A DNA stretch of 64,000 bases from Ancylostoma caninum (GCA_037903475.1 JBAJFG010000120.1:806001-870000), one strand, 5' to 3'; shown: positions 1 to 11,937, counted from the stretch's first letter. Notes: generated from the sequence alone by a model not told the origin. Translations and numbers: made by a program.

Positions 1-259
1 GGCATTCTTGTTCGAATTCAAAACCCGGAAAAATGAAGAAAAGGCTGGGAGGGTGGTTTGCTTAGGATTTTGCTAGGAATGGCATATTATTTGAATGATA
101 AATATGACAACTTCACGCGATACTCCACTTCCAAATACTCTAGGATTACTAATGCTTCACATATTCTGTGGCGTGATCCAGAAACGTCACTAACAAAAGT
201 ATCCCGTTCCCGCTAGCACAGAGTTTTCCACACTTTTTCACAGAAATTGCTATACTTAC

Positions 260-444
260 TACCATGGACACCAGTGCCAATAATAAAATTTTGGGTGAGA
301 TAGACTTATTTTTGCTTAAGACATACATCCACTGTGCCTTAGGGGGTAGTGTACCACACTTATGAGACTGTTCATGGATTCTTTCAGTGGACTCGAATGT
401 GAAACCTGTGCCAGGATTAATTTTTCTAACTGGGTAACACACCT
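260..444 (-). CDS. candidate internal exon, unknown protein
   Basis: On the minus strand a reading frame of about 61 codons is bounded by an acceptor-like TTAGTCAG (just above position 444) and a strong donor GTAAGTAT (259 downwards). The frame is open throughout and ends in phase 0 at the donor. The peptide has a Cys near its start (CYPVRK), a second Cys (HKCGT) and a hydrophobic end (ILLLALVSMV). I do not recognise a family. Partner exons would lie on either side at lower and higher coordinates, but I found none that I can defend. It could be chance or a decayed repeat ORF; the paired splice signals are the only support. Confidence 0.22.
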
Positions 445-2159
445 CTGACTAAGTCAATAATTGTTGCTATTCACCTCGTTCTCTACAGCATGCATGTGGA
501 TATTCGGTTATTGACAAAATAAATCATCCTCAGTCATCCTTAATTTATTTTACCAGGAAGGCTCTAAATTACGTATGTACTCAGTGTGAACAAGTTCCTG
601 AAGTAAAAATCGGTGCATTTTGTCCGAGAAATTTGTCACAACAATAGAAGAATTGTAATTCTAAGGGCAGTGAAGTACACCTGTTTATGCTTAGAAAACT
701 TATAAATTCCAGGCTATCAAAAAGGCCACATTCATCCGAAGAACGTTATTGAATCTCACAACTAGAATCCCCTCGGAGAAGAACTGTGCAGCAAGAAAAG
801 GTCGAGGCCGACGGTGCACCGGCGCCAGCCACGAGCGACTGTGCCGACGGCGGCGATTCAATGAATTTCCGCACCAACGGCCTTCGACTATTACAACACT
901 GGTGATTAACGTGTTTTCGCGCTCCGCGGATCTCGATATCAAGCTTGAGCTGTCATAGGCCTGCATGCGGTGTATATAGGACATTGTACAGCTGGTTCTT
1001 TGAGACCTAAGGTTATCTTCAACGTTTCCGATGATCGTCGAGCTTAAGATGAGGATCCTAGAACTTCACAGAAGCCTGCCGACATTGCCTAGAAAGTCAC
1101 TGTCCTCATTGGCACAGTAGTTGATCGGCAACTAGCGAAAGAACTATTGCTTGTTTATTTATTTATTTGTTTATTTTAATGCACAGATTTGCGCTATACA
1201 ACTATAACGAAACTCACAGCAAAGAGCAATCAAAGGAAAACAATGGAAAATCACAAAAGGTGCACTAGTACTGAGACAGTTTTGTGCGGTGGAACCGTTA
1301 AATAAACTTCTCGTCGAACTGCATTATTTATTTATTTGTTTATTCATTTATTTATACAAGAGGTATGTTGTCAGCTATAGATGACTTACGAGTTGTTACC
1401 ACCGTGGCGCGTTCACTTCGAGTTGCACAGTTGCTTGATACCTTATGTCATGTCATGTCAAGCAGAGAAAAATGAAATTCCGCTTTCAGAAGTTTGGAGG
1501 CTTCTGTATTCTGACGACATGCGAGTTTCTGAACAAATTTCAAACCTGAGTTATGCCAAGCCATATTTGTTATTTTTATCCTTCCAATTTTACCAAATTT
1601 CAAACTTTTTCCCACTTCCGGGTCCCGAACTTCCGGTCTCAAGCGATACTTCCGCTCATCGCTGTTGTCAGCAATGCTGAGATGCCATATTACCCTTTGC
1701 CGCAATTTATTTGTTCATTTATCTACTTTTCTGTTTATTTATTTATTTTTGACCTATTCATATATTCATATGCTTTTGGAGTGCTCTATCAAAGCCAACT
1801 GAGCACTTGAACAATTTCTGAAACCTTCTGTAAAATCTCACCACTGCATTTTCCCGACCCGTTTTTGTGGATCTCTCCATAAGACGGCTGCTGGGTTTAT
1901 TACTCAGAAAAAGAGGCATGCGAAGGTTACCACCGGTAGGGAACAGATTAATCCTCCGATCAAAAAAGTCACTGTAATAGATGGCTGAGCCGTAAGACGT
2001 GGAAAAAGTAATACTGCTTCGATTGATTGCGTGATTGAACAGTTGCAGCATGGGAATGATCACGGGTACTTTGTGCTTCTCGAAAACAACTGTGATGCTG
2101 GAATTCGAAACACCATTGAGCCATTGATATCTTTGAACGCGGAACTTTTATCAGAACAT
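445..2159. other. non-coding stretch with T-rich repeat tails
   Basis: I see no defensible gene here. Positions about 770-930 are locally GC-rich without a clear repeat structure. Two T-rich runs of TTTA/TTTG units at about 1150-1177 and 1323-1358 look like the 3' tails of minus-strand LINE insertions; a similar tail recurs near 39915. A third, weaker run lies at about 1706-1760. The short ORFs across 1381-2063 overlap on both strands and show no family match. Confidence 0.4.
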
Positions 2160-2990
2160 CAGAAATTGGATCATGCAACGCCTCAATGGTAGATCTTTTC
2201 AAGTAAAAGTGAGGTCATCCTTTTCTTCAGTAAAACAAGTGACTAGCGGTGTGCTACATGGTGGTGTCCTAGCGCCATTGCTATTTAATTTCTATACAGC
2301 CGACATTCCTGTGATATTGTAGAAGAGGGAATCAAATGTAAACAGTTCGCAGATCACTTGAAAATTTATCACGAAGTCTCATGTGCTGAAGATGTAGCTG
2401 CCATTCAGATGGCAATAGATGATTTAGTTGAGTGGTCAAGAAACTGGCAGATTCCATTGTCTGCTGAGAAAACGTTTCATCTACGAATAGGAAACTCAAA
2501 TATGGTTTTACCCTTCTACAATATTTCGTTGGTTCTCATTAGGACAGTAAAATCAGTGAGGGATTTAGGTTTCTACTACAATAAATCTCTTAATTTTTCG
2601 ACCCATTACGAGAAAATATGTCAGAAAGCAATGACTCGTAGTTTCCAAATTTTTATAGCCCTGTCAACCAAGGATATGAACCCGCTATTATTAGCGTATA
2701 AAATGTATGTAAGACCCATATTGGAATGGCATTTCACGGGACTTAGTCCCTACCGAAAACAAGATGTCCTCATGCTTGAAGGAGTTCAGAGTAATTATAC
2801 TATTAGAATGAGGGAAACTTATTATTCTAACATTCCGAATTCCAGTATCACAAATAGTCGTCTTAGCCTAGCAACCCTTGAATCCAGGCGAGCAATGCTC
2901 GATATTTGCGTGGCACATAAATTGCTTAACCCTGCAACTAACATCAATGCTCTTGATTTTTTTCAGCATAACACCCTCAATTACTAGGGG
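2160..2990 (+). pseudogene. CR1/jockey-like LINE reverse transcriptase, C-terminal half, decayed
   Basis: Two frames together give the second half of a non-LTR reverse transcriptase. The first (about 2190-2320) carries a degenerate version of the GVPQGSVLGPLLF motif, seen as SGVLHGGVLAPLLF. It then hits TAG, and the next frame carries the catalytic box as FADH where functional enzymes have FADD, so one catalytic Asp is lost. The remainder (to 2987) matches the usual thumb/tail region, with KMYVRPILEW, a LEGVQ-like helix and a LSLATLESRR segment. There is no ATG at the start of the longer frame. Stop, frameshift and active-site loss mark it as dead. Known of the family: such elements copy themselves by target-primed reverse transcription. 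The exact clade (CR1 or jockey) is inference. Confidence 0.75.
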
Positions 2991-3250
2991 TGGCGCTTTA
3001 AAATCGCGTTCCCAAAACCTAACCGTGTAATAAGAGAAACCAGTTTCACCATCAGGGCAGGAACTGCATTTATCAAAATAAGTAGGAGAATCACCACCAA
3101 GTGTTCCAGTACTTCAAACGAGCTCTTAAGTCCAAAATATGTGTAGCATAGATCAATTTGACTACTATATATTTTCTTTGTAATGGTAGCTGCTCAACTA
3201 GAATTTGTATTTTAACGGAACTGTGTATCCATTGCATTGTAAATAGGACG

Positions 3251-3270
3251 CAATCAATCAATCAATCAGT
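3251..3270 (+). repeat. (CAAT)n tail of the LINE remnant
   Basis: A short run of CAAT units follows the LINE remnant after about 260 bp of AT-rich 3' sequence. Simple 3' repeats are typical ends of CR1-type insertions, so this is the likely 3' boundary. Confidence 0.5.
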
Positions 3271-3272
3271 CA

Positions 3273-3428
3273 AACTGGGCTGGGATTCATGAAACAATAA
3301 CCAAGCAAACCAAGGATGGCTAGCGTGATTGGTTATCGTACTGACTACTTAGTGCTAGAAGACGCAGACGGCAAAACTTGGTTTGCTAGCCTGGGTTTGC
3401 TTGGTTATCGTTTCATGAATCCCAGCCC
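3273..3428. mobile_element. foldback MITE with about 40-bp inverted arms
   Basis: The left arm begins GGGCTGGGATTCATGAAAC and continues through ATAACCAAGCAAACC. The right arm is its near-exact reverse complement, ending at GAATCCCAGCCC. The inner spacer is only about 80 bp and has no coding frame. This is a non-autonomous DNA-element structure; no clear target duplication was found. A degraded relative with GGGTTCATGAA/TTTCATGGA arms may lie at about 6484-6640. Confidence 0.75.
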
Positions 3429-3526
3429 TGTTTGGGTTCAAATCAACGTCAAGAGAAGTTCTGTGTGAAATCTATTTTTCCCGAACGAGGAAAACACTGT
3501 CAGTATATAACAACAGTCAAACGAAC

Positions 3527-4527
3527 ATGGAGGATAATGATCCACCGGTGGAAATACTTCAGATTTATGGACCCCCTACCTTGTCTGAACCCACGCCTTA
3601 CGATGCGCCAGGTTACACAGACTCAATCACATTTGGGCAAGCGAGCGGCGGGATCCCCAAGCGCTTAGGGTGCCCGACGGAGATTTTCTCGCAAGGGGAA
3701 CAAAACTTCGATTTTGTGGGTTTCTTTCGTGGATTCCACCAAATTCCATTAATACAGTCCTTTTCAAAAAGATGGACGGATTGCGCGGGCGGTTCCATAT
3801 CGTTGCGGCCGCAGAATCGCGGTAGGACCTACGGGACCCTCTCACTCGGAGCATGCTGTCCCCGCATCCATCGTTCAGGTCCCGCCGCTTTTGTACAGTG
3901 ACGGAACCCGTCTATCTTTTCGACAAGGACTGTGAGTATGTATTGCGCTTCGAAATGCCCCGGAATACACAGGAGTTTTCGCGAGTGCTTCTTTCAACCC
4001 TAACTGCTGTAGTGGTTGAGGGTCAGGAATGTGTCAAGTAATGTGAAAAAAAAGAGAAAACACAAGTTTTTCAAATGTCCATAACAATTCCCACCGCTTT
4101 TCATTTCCCTCCAACATTTGCAAAGATTATCTGCCAATAGATATTTGTCATGTCATTCTCATTAGTAGTATGTTTTAGGTGAGAAACTACTGGTGTACTA
4201 CAATCTGGTATGCTTGTGCCTCTGAGCCTCTTTTCGCGCCAATTTTAGCTATGTTTTCCTTGTTCGCCAGTAGTTTTCCACAGTAATGACATTGAAAGAG
4301 GTCTCGATAACTGCATCGTTCTCACATCTTCGCTGCTACATCTTTCTTACTTGTTACTTGTCACTATGTCATTTATGTGGTTTTTGCATCTGCATTTGTT
4401 TAGAATTGTGTATCTTTTAAACATTCTGAACTGATATATACTTACCTTCAGGCTGGTACAATTATTTTTCTGCGGCAGCCGTAATGAAGTCGACGTCGGC
4501 GTTGGAGGAATTCCTTCAAATTTGTGA
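3527..4527 (+). CDS. spliced hypothetical protein (3 exons, about 99 aa in this reading)
   Basis: Predicted exons are 3527-3611, 3899-4037 and 4452-4527. The first begins ATGGAGGATAATGATCC (MEDNDPPVEILQ) and ends at a GT donor in phase 1. The second follows TTTTGTACAG and reads cleanly through VYLFDKDCEYVLRFEMP and a hydrophobic AVVVEGQEC run to donor GTAATG in phase 2. Joining to the CCTTCAG acceptor at 4451 keeps the phase but reaches TGA at 4525-4527. I recognise no domain. Intron 1 is filled by GC-rich, partly self-complementary sequence that looks like a small TIR element. Exon 3 is also read in another frame by the next gene, so either the join is wrong or a small exon is missing and both sets form one gene. 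Exons 1 and 2 are the firm part. Confidence 0.5.
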
Positions 4528-6181
4528 GCAGGATCACATGGATGGAAGCGGTATGTGCCGATAATCGAATGCCTTCCCCTTGTCTTTCCACTCTTTTTTT
4601 TTCTACTTCTTTACTCCCACTGTTGGAAAATATGAAGGAAATCGGTAAAAATTACAGAGGAGATTTTAGACTGATGTGTTTTAGGACACTCGATAGAGGT
4701 GCTGTCAACCTCAGAGATGAATGGGAGCTTAGAGATCGATACATCAAGCTCTGTTGATGTTTTACAAACTGAAGCTGTTCCTTGTTCTGAAGGCCGTTCA
4801 CATTCTGGATCGACTGTATCTGGAATGGCGTGCTTGAAAAGATCGGATGATGAACGAGTAGTTGGTGATTGGACACGAAGGATGAAACCAACCGTTGACC
4901 GCCAAACAATCAATGGCGCCTCAGTCACAGAAAATGTTGTGGAAGAAACTCCTCCTGAAGAATATAATGCTCCGGCGGTAACAATGTTTAGCTTTACTTT
5001 ATTTTGTAGGTATTAGGCTATACAATGCTGGTCAGTCATCTTTGCACCACAGATTACCACCCGACTGGTCTGCCGCGCCGCACCATCTGCGCGGTGCGGG
5101 AGACCAGCTGGATCCCGTGGTTATCGGGTGTTGCCAGTATTGACGCCTTTTTCTATGTTTGGGATCACGCTGACCCGAGCATTTTGGAATGCCAACAACG
5201 AGAAAAACTGCGGAAAACATAAGCAAAACGTCTGTGCCGGCTACGCTCGAGAACCACAGCACTCCGTCGCGTCGCGTAGGCGGTGCGGCTCGGCGGACCA
5301 CATGGACGATATTCTGTGATGCAAAAATACTTGAGTGGTACTGCATGTTCGCTGTTCTTCGATGTTTCAACCACGTTGCTCCCTTTTAAGGCACACTCAA
5401 CGCCAAATCCATGCGATGATGATATCGGTTTTTGGATCAATCCAGACGAGGTATGCATGCTGTTCTTATATAATGAATTGTCAAGTATGTTCGGGACGCT
5501 TTTTGAGATTGAAAAAAAAAATATAACGGATAGATGGTGGAAATCGTCGGGGTAACTCGCCCGCGTGGGTAAGCGCCGCCCGTAATGGTTAGGCTCCGCC
5601 CGCCACACCTCTTATTTGGCAAATCGTTGTTTGAAGCAGAAATTGCACTTCAGTTTTTATTGCAATTTCAGAGTGTAGTGTGATATTTGCAAGACTCTCA
5701 GTCAGTATTGCACTGGGTTACGAGGTCGCACCGCATCTAGTACGTGTCGCGGCAGACCACCCAGGCACTGTGTTTCTCGGACGTGGTCGGGGTTGCTGCT
5801 GGTTGAGTATACAGACATAAAGGAACTAACGGTTGAAAAAACAAAGACAAGCCAGCAGTTTTGGTCACACTTTAGACGTACAAAGACCAGCTGGTCTGAC
5901 GCGCCGCGTGGGTAGTGCGCCGCGGCCTCGTTTATGGGTATGCAATAACGATTGGTGCTCCTTCTACTCTAATTTTCCCTATTTTAGATGCCGGACCATC
6001 TCAAGGCAGCTACCATCAGAGTAGCGAGGAAGTACCTGATGAAGTGATATGGATTTCTGCTACCATTCCGAAGATAAATAGTACCTTTTCAGCAAATTGT
6101 GATCCTGGATGGAGTATTGTATTACCAGAACAATTAAGATTGATCTATGTACTGATGATCTCTTTCACGGTGTGCTGTTAA
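4484..6181 (+). CDS. spliced hypothetical protein (4 exons, about 215 aa)
   Basis: Exons are 4484-4550, 4685-4977, 5391-5484 and 5988-6181. Junction phases agree at every step (1, 0, 1) and the last exon ends at TAA. The ATG at 4484 starts MKSTSALEEFLQIC. The frame is open back to the acceptor at 4451, so a longer N-terminus is possible. Acceptors are TTTTAG, TTTTAAG and TATTTTAG; donors are GTATGT, GTAACA and GTATGT. A weaker donor at 5451 would shorten exon 3 and change the last exon's frame. Exon 2 encodes a Ser/Glu-rich, low-complexity, probably disordered segment with EETPPEEY; exon 3 carries CDDDIGFWINPDE. A further TTTTCAG at 6088-6094 could split the last exon. There is no signal peptide at this start and no family that I recognise. 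Introns 2 and 3 hold GC-rich inverted-repeat elements. Confidence 0.55.
5041..5323. mobile_element. GC-rich TIR element inside an intron
   Basis: The left end reads GCACCACAGATTACC and then GGTCTGCCGCGCCGCACC. The right end is the inverted, diverged counterpart, finishing at TATTCTGTGATGC. The arms are about 50 bp. It lies wholly within the 4978-5390 intron of the host gene. A related copy occurs near 13313, which supports a dispersed family. No transposase frame is visible, so it is non-autonomous. Confidence 0.55.
5560..5940. repeat. GC-rich inverted-repeat fragments in the last intron
   Basis: Short GC-rich words (GCCGCGCCG-like, GTCGCGGCAGACCACC, GACCAGCTGGTCTGACGCG) recur here, resembling broken ends of the element at 5041-5323. 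I could not define both termini. Confidence 0.3.
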
Positions 6182-6269
6182 TTTTTGTTTCATTGAAATT
6201 TTTTGCACTAATTTTTCCTAATTTCTATAAAAAATTGTTGAAAAGACCAGTATTAAAAATGGTTACACA

Positions 6270-6407
6270 GGGAACTCAAAACGGACGCGGGCAAGAGGCG
6301 GGAGCGGAGCGCGGCTCTCTTGGGCACAGACAACGAGCGGCCGCGTCTCTGCCAACAGAGCCGCGCCGCGGTCCCGCGCCTTGCCTGCGTCCATATGGAG
6401 TTCCCCA
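6270..6407. mobile_element. foldback MITE, GC-rich, about 45-bp arms
   Basis: The left arm starts GGAACTCAAAACGGACGCGG and the right arm is its inverted, slightly diverged copy, ending CGTCCATATGGAGTTCC. Both arms contain GCGGGA and GCGCGGCTCT. The total is about 137 bp with almost no spacer. It lies 90 bp past the stop of the 215-aa gene, possibly in its 3' UTR. Confidence 0.65.
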
Positions 6408-6640
6408 TATGTAGAATAGGACATCATTTTTTCAGGAACGGTAAATTCCAGATTCCAGGGAAAGCTTTGCTCACTTGCTCACCTGGGTTGGGGTTCATGA
6501 AGGTGTGACCATGAAAAACCAGGTTAGCAAACCCAACTTCGCCATTTTGAGCATTCTGTACATACTCTCTCTGTTATTCAGCAAAGCTTTCTATCTTTGG
6601 ATTTCCTGGTTAGCGTTTCATGGATCGTGGACCTGGGCCA

Positions 6641-7403
6641 CGATGTCTACGGAATTGCTTCTCTTTCGAATTCTAGAGATCCCTCTCTTTCGATAACTTT
6701 TCAACAAGGATGCGCTGCACCCCTAACGACTGCTGTTCTTTGCACAAAAGCTCATTTGGGCTAATTTTCCACTTGGATTCCTCAACAACACCTATAAGTT
6801 AACGAGTACTTTTCGACCTCCCTTAGACTTTTCATCTCTTTTTTATTCTAATTTGTTCATGTGTTAACATAAATATAAGTTCGACATGCATTGTACTTCT
6901 CTTTAATTCTTTTCAAAAATGACATCTTATTCTGAAAATGTACTCATTATTCAGTGTAATTACATACCTACAGTATTCTCAGTTACCGTTAACATGGACT
7001 TTGAACTTGATTTTTTAAACCTTTTTCGAGTGAACCAAAGAAAACTCTATTTCAAACTCCAGCACAATTAGGACGAAAGCGCATGTCGGCCTCGTTTTAC
7101 CAATTAGAGTACAGCTAAGTACCCAGACGAGCAGAAAAACCTAAACCCTTCTTTATCAACACATCATAGCAGCGTACGACAGCAAAGAAGACAGGATAGT
7201 GGATTTTTGTTGGCTAAACAGTGTGGATGTTGGCGTTTTGTTGTTGAGATCGTGGACCTGACGAGGTGGTGTTGGATGTTCTCTTCACCGTTGTGCTGTT
7301 AGCGTTACCCAAATCGCAGCGGTCGCGGGCCCAATCCGCGCTTGATCGATCTGAAATCGTGGATTTTTGAGGATTTTCTGGAAATTCGGTCGGCTGGGGC
7401 CAC
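6641..7403. other. non-coding stretch
   Basis: No gene or clear repeat is visible. The sequence is AT-rich with short overlapping frames on both strands. Confidence 0.4.
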
Positions 7404-7524
7404 ATGCATCATTGAGGTTACAGAGGTAGGCTTCTAATCTCAAATCCTAAGTAAGTCCCAAATTTACCCTTCGTTAGCACGACCGTCACCGTTACCCTGG
7501 GTTGACTCTATGAAGCATCCAGGG
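7404..7524. repeat. dispersed TTTACCC/GGGTAA repeat, copy 1
   Basis: It starts ATGCATCATTGAGGTTAC, contains AAATTTACCCTTCGTTAGCA, and ends near GTTACCCTGGGTTGACTC and GAAGCATCC. The ends are roughly inverted copies of each other. The same module recurs at 18556, 18730, 22476, 28525, 32080 and 38510. No coding potential. Confidence 0.6.
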
Positions 7525-7665
7525 CCTAGACGTGATTGTGAGCAGTGGAGAGATGTTCATTAGGGAAAATGAGGTAGATGTGGGCAGTCTTTGCCCTTTC
7601 AAGCTCGACAACTTCTCATGGGACTTCATTCCTAGACTAGAACCCTGTGCAACACTTGTGAAAGG

Positions 7666-7703
7666 AGGGTGGGGGGGGGGGGGGGAGGGAGGAGGGAGGC
7701 AGG
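7666..7703 (+). repeat. G-run, possible G-quadruplex
   Basis: A long uninterrupted G run is followed by GGGAGGAGGGAGGCAGGG. Four or more G tracts sit on the plus strand. Confidence 0.5.
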
Positions 7704-7759
7704 GAAGAAGTGTCAGGTTTCAGCGCAACGTTTCCTTCCCAGCACTAGCGTGACTCGCT

Positions 7760-10700
7760 ACTATTCCTACTATTCCTTAACAGCTTACGTCTGGTTTTTA
7801 CCCTTAGTCGACCTGTGGGAAGTCCCTCCCATGCTTGCTTTGAGAAAGGGTGCATTTATCCATGCCTCGATGAAAAATACACTCCCTTTTTTATCACTGT
7901 GCCAGTGTTCCTGGATAAAAACTGGCTGATATACAACAGATTTTTTTTTGGCTGGTTACTAGTTGTGCCTAATCATCTCTGCTTAGAAAAACAAAAGCAA
8001 ACGTACAGAAACAAAGTGCGACTTTTCCCCCGTAATATGTGGGTTCCCAGGATTGCATGTAATCTAGAAAAGAAAAAATATGTGCTCTAATGCATTAGAC
8101 CAAAAAGATTCTGGAGAACGGTCTGGCTTTCAGAATTTATTCATACTGAAGCTACACGACATGGAATACTAGGTATACACAGGTAACGGCAAGAGAAGCT
8201 TCAAAAATCACCCATAATTAATTTTGTAGGTGGATCATTGATATGGATATGGATTTATAACGCCTAATCAATACAGTCGTGGGATAGTGTTATACGACAA
8301 GAAACGCCACAGGAAATCTATGGTAGTTTTCGCGGAAAATGCCTCCAAAAAATGCTTAAATTGAGGTGTTCTAGGCTATTCAATTCGAATATTTACTGGT
8401 TCGAATAGTAGGAATATTTCCTCTGCCTGAAATAAAATAGTGTACCTTGACAAAATAAATTTTACCTGGAATGAAACATGGGCGATGCCGAGGTTTTCGA
8501 GCACAAATCCTTAGGATAAATTTCAATCTATGCACTTGGCTAGTTTCTTGCTTTCAGATTCATTCCACTAAGTTTCCTTTTATTTTTTTTCCGTGTCTAG
8601 TGGAGGTAACGAAAGGCAGACTAGTTGTTTATTTTTGTTTTTTTTTTCATTCGGTCCTGTCTGCCGCGAACCAATCCAAGTCTGGATTATTCCAGTATCT
8701 TGAGGGAGGTTTGGTTATGTGGTTACTTTAATTTAGTTCTTATGAAGACTCTCTGGCAGAATAGGTGCAAACGACGGTTGCATTGGACAAGCCAGGATTC
8801 AGCCTATTCTATTCTAAGCACCCTCCCTCTCTCGCTCTTTATTACGGTAGTAAATTTATTCTAAGAGTATTTCATTTGCTGTTTACAATACTCTCGTAGA
8901 ATATTTCTTTAGATTGGAAAAACAAGGCCCCTCCACGGCCCTCGGTGAACAACCTCTCACTCTCCCAACCCAAGGCTCAAAACGAGTTGTGATCCCGGTC
9001 TTTGGATCTTCTGGATGAGCGCGTCACTGCCATTGAAACACTATTTGAAAGGGCCGTGACGCTTGGAGGAGCGTGACGTACTGAAGCGTAGGCTGTCACA
9101 TGGAGGATGCTTTTGGATAGCTATTCAGACATCTTTGAAAGATCGTGGGTGTTTCTGGATGGGTGAGAAGGCAGGATTTCTTGTGTTTTTTTTACCAAAT
9201 AATGAAATCCCCGTCATTAGTGGATGACGAATGATGACGTATAAACCGTTGTATACATGTAGGTTCAAGGGGTTTATGCTTAATAGACAGCATTAAAGTT
9301 TTTTTTGCGGACGTTTGAGTGAATGGCGTAGAGAAAAGAGAAAAGCCTGAATCTACGACTATTTAAATTTACGACTATATCCTAGGTAAAGTTCGGAAGG
9401 TCTCTCTGAGATTCTCGTGCACCATATTAGATCAGAGCTCAAGCAAAAACAAGTTGTTTTGGTAGGTTACTCGGTTTTTGCCCTTAATTAGCTTTTTGAC
9501 AGAAAATTCTCTCAGAATTTCCCATTGTAACTACTACCGTGGCTGTGAATCTTTTCTAAGGTGAAGAATACCGATTTTGATTACAACCGTGGCCAGAAAG
9601 GATTAGGCCTATACAGACAGGCCTATACCACATCTTTTTTGTTTCCCAAGCAATGTCCAGATTATTCGTGGATTAAGGGGAGATTGGTGTGTAAGAGATA
9701 ACCTTCATGAAAAGTGCTACTAGCATATCGTAGGCAGATTGAGGCTGATACGATACCTACTTGCCTCACTAACCACCACTACATTCACGTTTTGTGGATT
9801 TGCTTAGCTCCGCAAGTAGTTATTTGCTGCACTTTGTGGGAAAGCGATGGATTACTAGCGAAAATTAGTTACTCCAGGCTATGACGATGACGTGACATCT
9901 GTCATTAATGTGCGAATTTCTCATCTCGAATGGATAAATTTCTTCAGAAAAAAAGCATATTTTTTCAAAGGATTCGTCATAGTAGAATATGTAAAAGGAC
10001 AGATGGGATTAGTAGCTTGTGTCAGTTCTTACAATGTAAGCTCATCAAATTTGTGGTAGGGCGAAGGCAGTAAAATTGCAAAAACTTCGAGAACCTGGAC
10101 AAGTTACTAAGATACAGAATGGGAGCTACAAAACTAGGTTCAGTACAAATAGTAGGTAATAGATACCCCTGTATTCACTAGAAGCAGCCCTTACGGTTTA
10201 CTTAGGCCTAATTCTTGGGGCAGGTCTTAGCCAAAGAGGCGTAAATGTTGTGGGTGGCTTTATATCGTGAAAGCCTTGTCAGGATTATGCTCAGGATCTA
10301 TTGAAACCAGATGATTAAGCCAACTTCATTAATGCTCCAAGTATAGATCTCCAAAAAATTCAATTAGTCAGAAAGGAAAAGTTCTGAGCCTTCCTTTTCC
10401 TTCCTCCAGAGTGTCTTCCTCACTCTTTTTGGAACCTCCGAATTTTCTACTTACTCTTTATTGAATACTCGAATTCGAATACATCTAATACACTAGTATT
10501 CTGGGTGAGCTTGGCAAAAATCCTTGTTATACATGGATCAGGGAAGATCTCAGGAAAATTTAGATGCAAGCGAGAGAGTTCAGTTTTTATTAAAGGCAAA
10601 CTCCAGAGCATTGTAGAAGCCGGAATTTTCAGGAATGTTTGGTTAAATGCTTGAAGACTGAACTCCTTTATGTTCTTAGAATGAGCATTCACTCTAAGGA

Positions 10701-11180
10701 TCGAATGAATTATCCACTATTTTCCTCCTATCTGAGTGAATCATGAGCAGTCTTTGACAAAATAAAAAAATGAATTTTCTCGGAGACTATGCAGAGTAGG
10801 GTTATATGGTATGATGATCACGATTACAAGCACTAATCTGCAGCAAACCATCATTTTCTAGGTGGTGACGTTTTCTATCATTTTTCTTGCAGAAAGCTCT
10901 CTAAATCTTATAAAGATTTGGTTCCTCTGCAATAAAAGCACTATTTTAGTGGTTAGCGTTCCTGATGACCCCCAGATTTTAGGCGAAATTTTCAATTTTG
11001 AGATTTCTCTGGCGGAGCAAGCCGAATAGAGCCAAAGATTTGCCTTCACTCTTTTTCAACCTACCATAGTTCAGATATTACTAGTATGGGTGCCCTTTCT
11101 CAATTTATTCCACCCTACAAAAAAAAGTAGTGCACCAGTGTGGGTTCTGCAACTATAATTGACTAGCTTCCCACGTGAAA
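7760..11180. other. non-coding stretch
   Basis: I read both strands for splice-flanked frames and protein motifs and found none convincing. The sequence is AT-rich and no copy of the repeat families listed elsewhere was found. Confidence 0.4.
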
Positions 11181-11233
11181 CAATTCATCAACATTGCTAA
11201 AGTGACGAGACATTCGTAATGAATTGGGCGATC

Positions 11234-11617
11234 TCATCGCCCAGAGGCCTCTACCAGCCTAGCCATGGCAGACCTAATTTTATGTGCATAACGGAGCAGT
11301 TCTATGTATGTCTAGTGCTCTTCTGGGTAAGAATTTTCCGGGATGAAGAGATCAAAGATTCAGCGCGTGAGAATTGCATCCGACACTTACCCATGGTCTC
11401 CGACAAGGTAAACGTCTTGCAGATCGTCACCACCAAATCGTTGCAGGTATTTATTCACTGAAAGCAGCATTTTCATCCAGTTCAGCGGATAATCCAGGAG
11501 TCCTAGGGAGCGTTTATACTCACATATCCTGTACGCTGCTTCCGTATCGCTGACGGGTGCGGCGAACGCCCAAGCGATGATACAGGCAATGAAGACGAGA
11601 AATCCGCTGACACGCAT
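11234..11617 (-). CDS. small secreted peptide precursor (neuropeptide-like), 2 exons
   Basis: Exon 1 is complement(11391..11617) and exon 2 complement(11234..11273), together about 88 residues. The ATG sits one base after a textbook TTTTGCAG acceptor, which suggests spliced-leader trans-splicing and fixes the start over an upstream in-frame ATG. The first 19 or so residues (MRVSGFLVFIACIIAWAFA) form a clear signal peptide ending near AFA|APV. One Cys and a dibasic KR (EYKR|SLG) follow, as in prohormone processing. Exon 1 ends at GTAAGTGT in phase 2. The chosen second exon begins after AAAATTAG and ends ...EASGR then stop, where Gly-Arg could act as an amidation signal. That exon is short, so its choice is less sure than exon 1. 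I do not recognise the peptide family. The product should be secreted. Confidence 0.55.
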
Positions 11618-11786
11618 CCTGCAAAAGTGGATTTTCAGCGGAACTTTGGGTTCAGCATGGAGGAAATGAAATTTGCGAGCGAGAAATTCTGCGAGAACGA
11701 AGAAAATAGTGAAAAACAGTGAAATGCACTGAGCAGGAGCGTCCAAAGTAACGAAAAGTTCTAGAAAATTCCTGGGAATTCATGTG

Positions 11787-11801
11787 GGGGGGGGGGGGGG
11801 A
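11787..11801 (+). repeat. poly-G run
   Basis: An uninterrupted G run of about 14 bases lies upstream of the secreted-peptide gene on its antisense strand. It has no other recognisable context. Confidence 0.5.
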
Positions 11802-11937
11802 GCTCAAGAGGAGAGTGGGAGCAGAGAGGTCCAATTGTAAGCTTTAAGATTCTAGATCCAGAAGAGGAGGACGTCTCTCAAGAAATGTGGATTGGGATAT
11901 GCTCTTGCTCACATAGGTTACTGATGTATGTAGTAGC

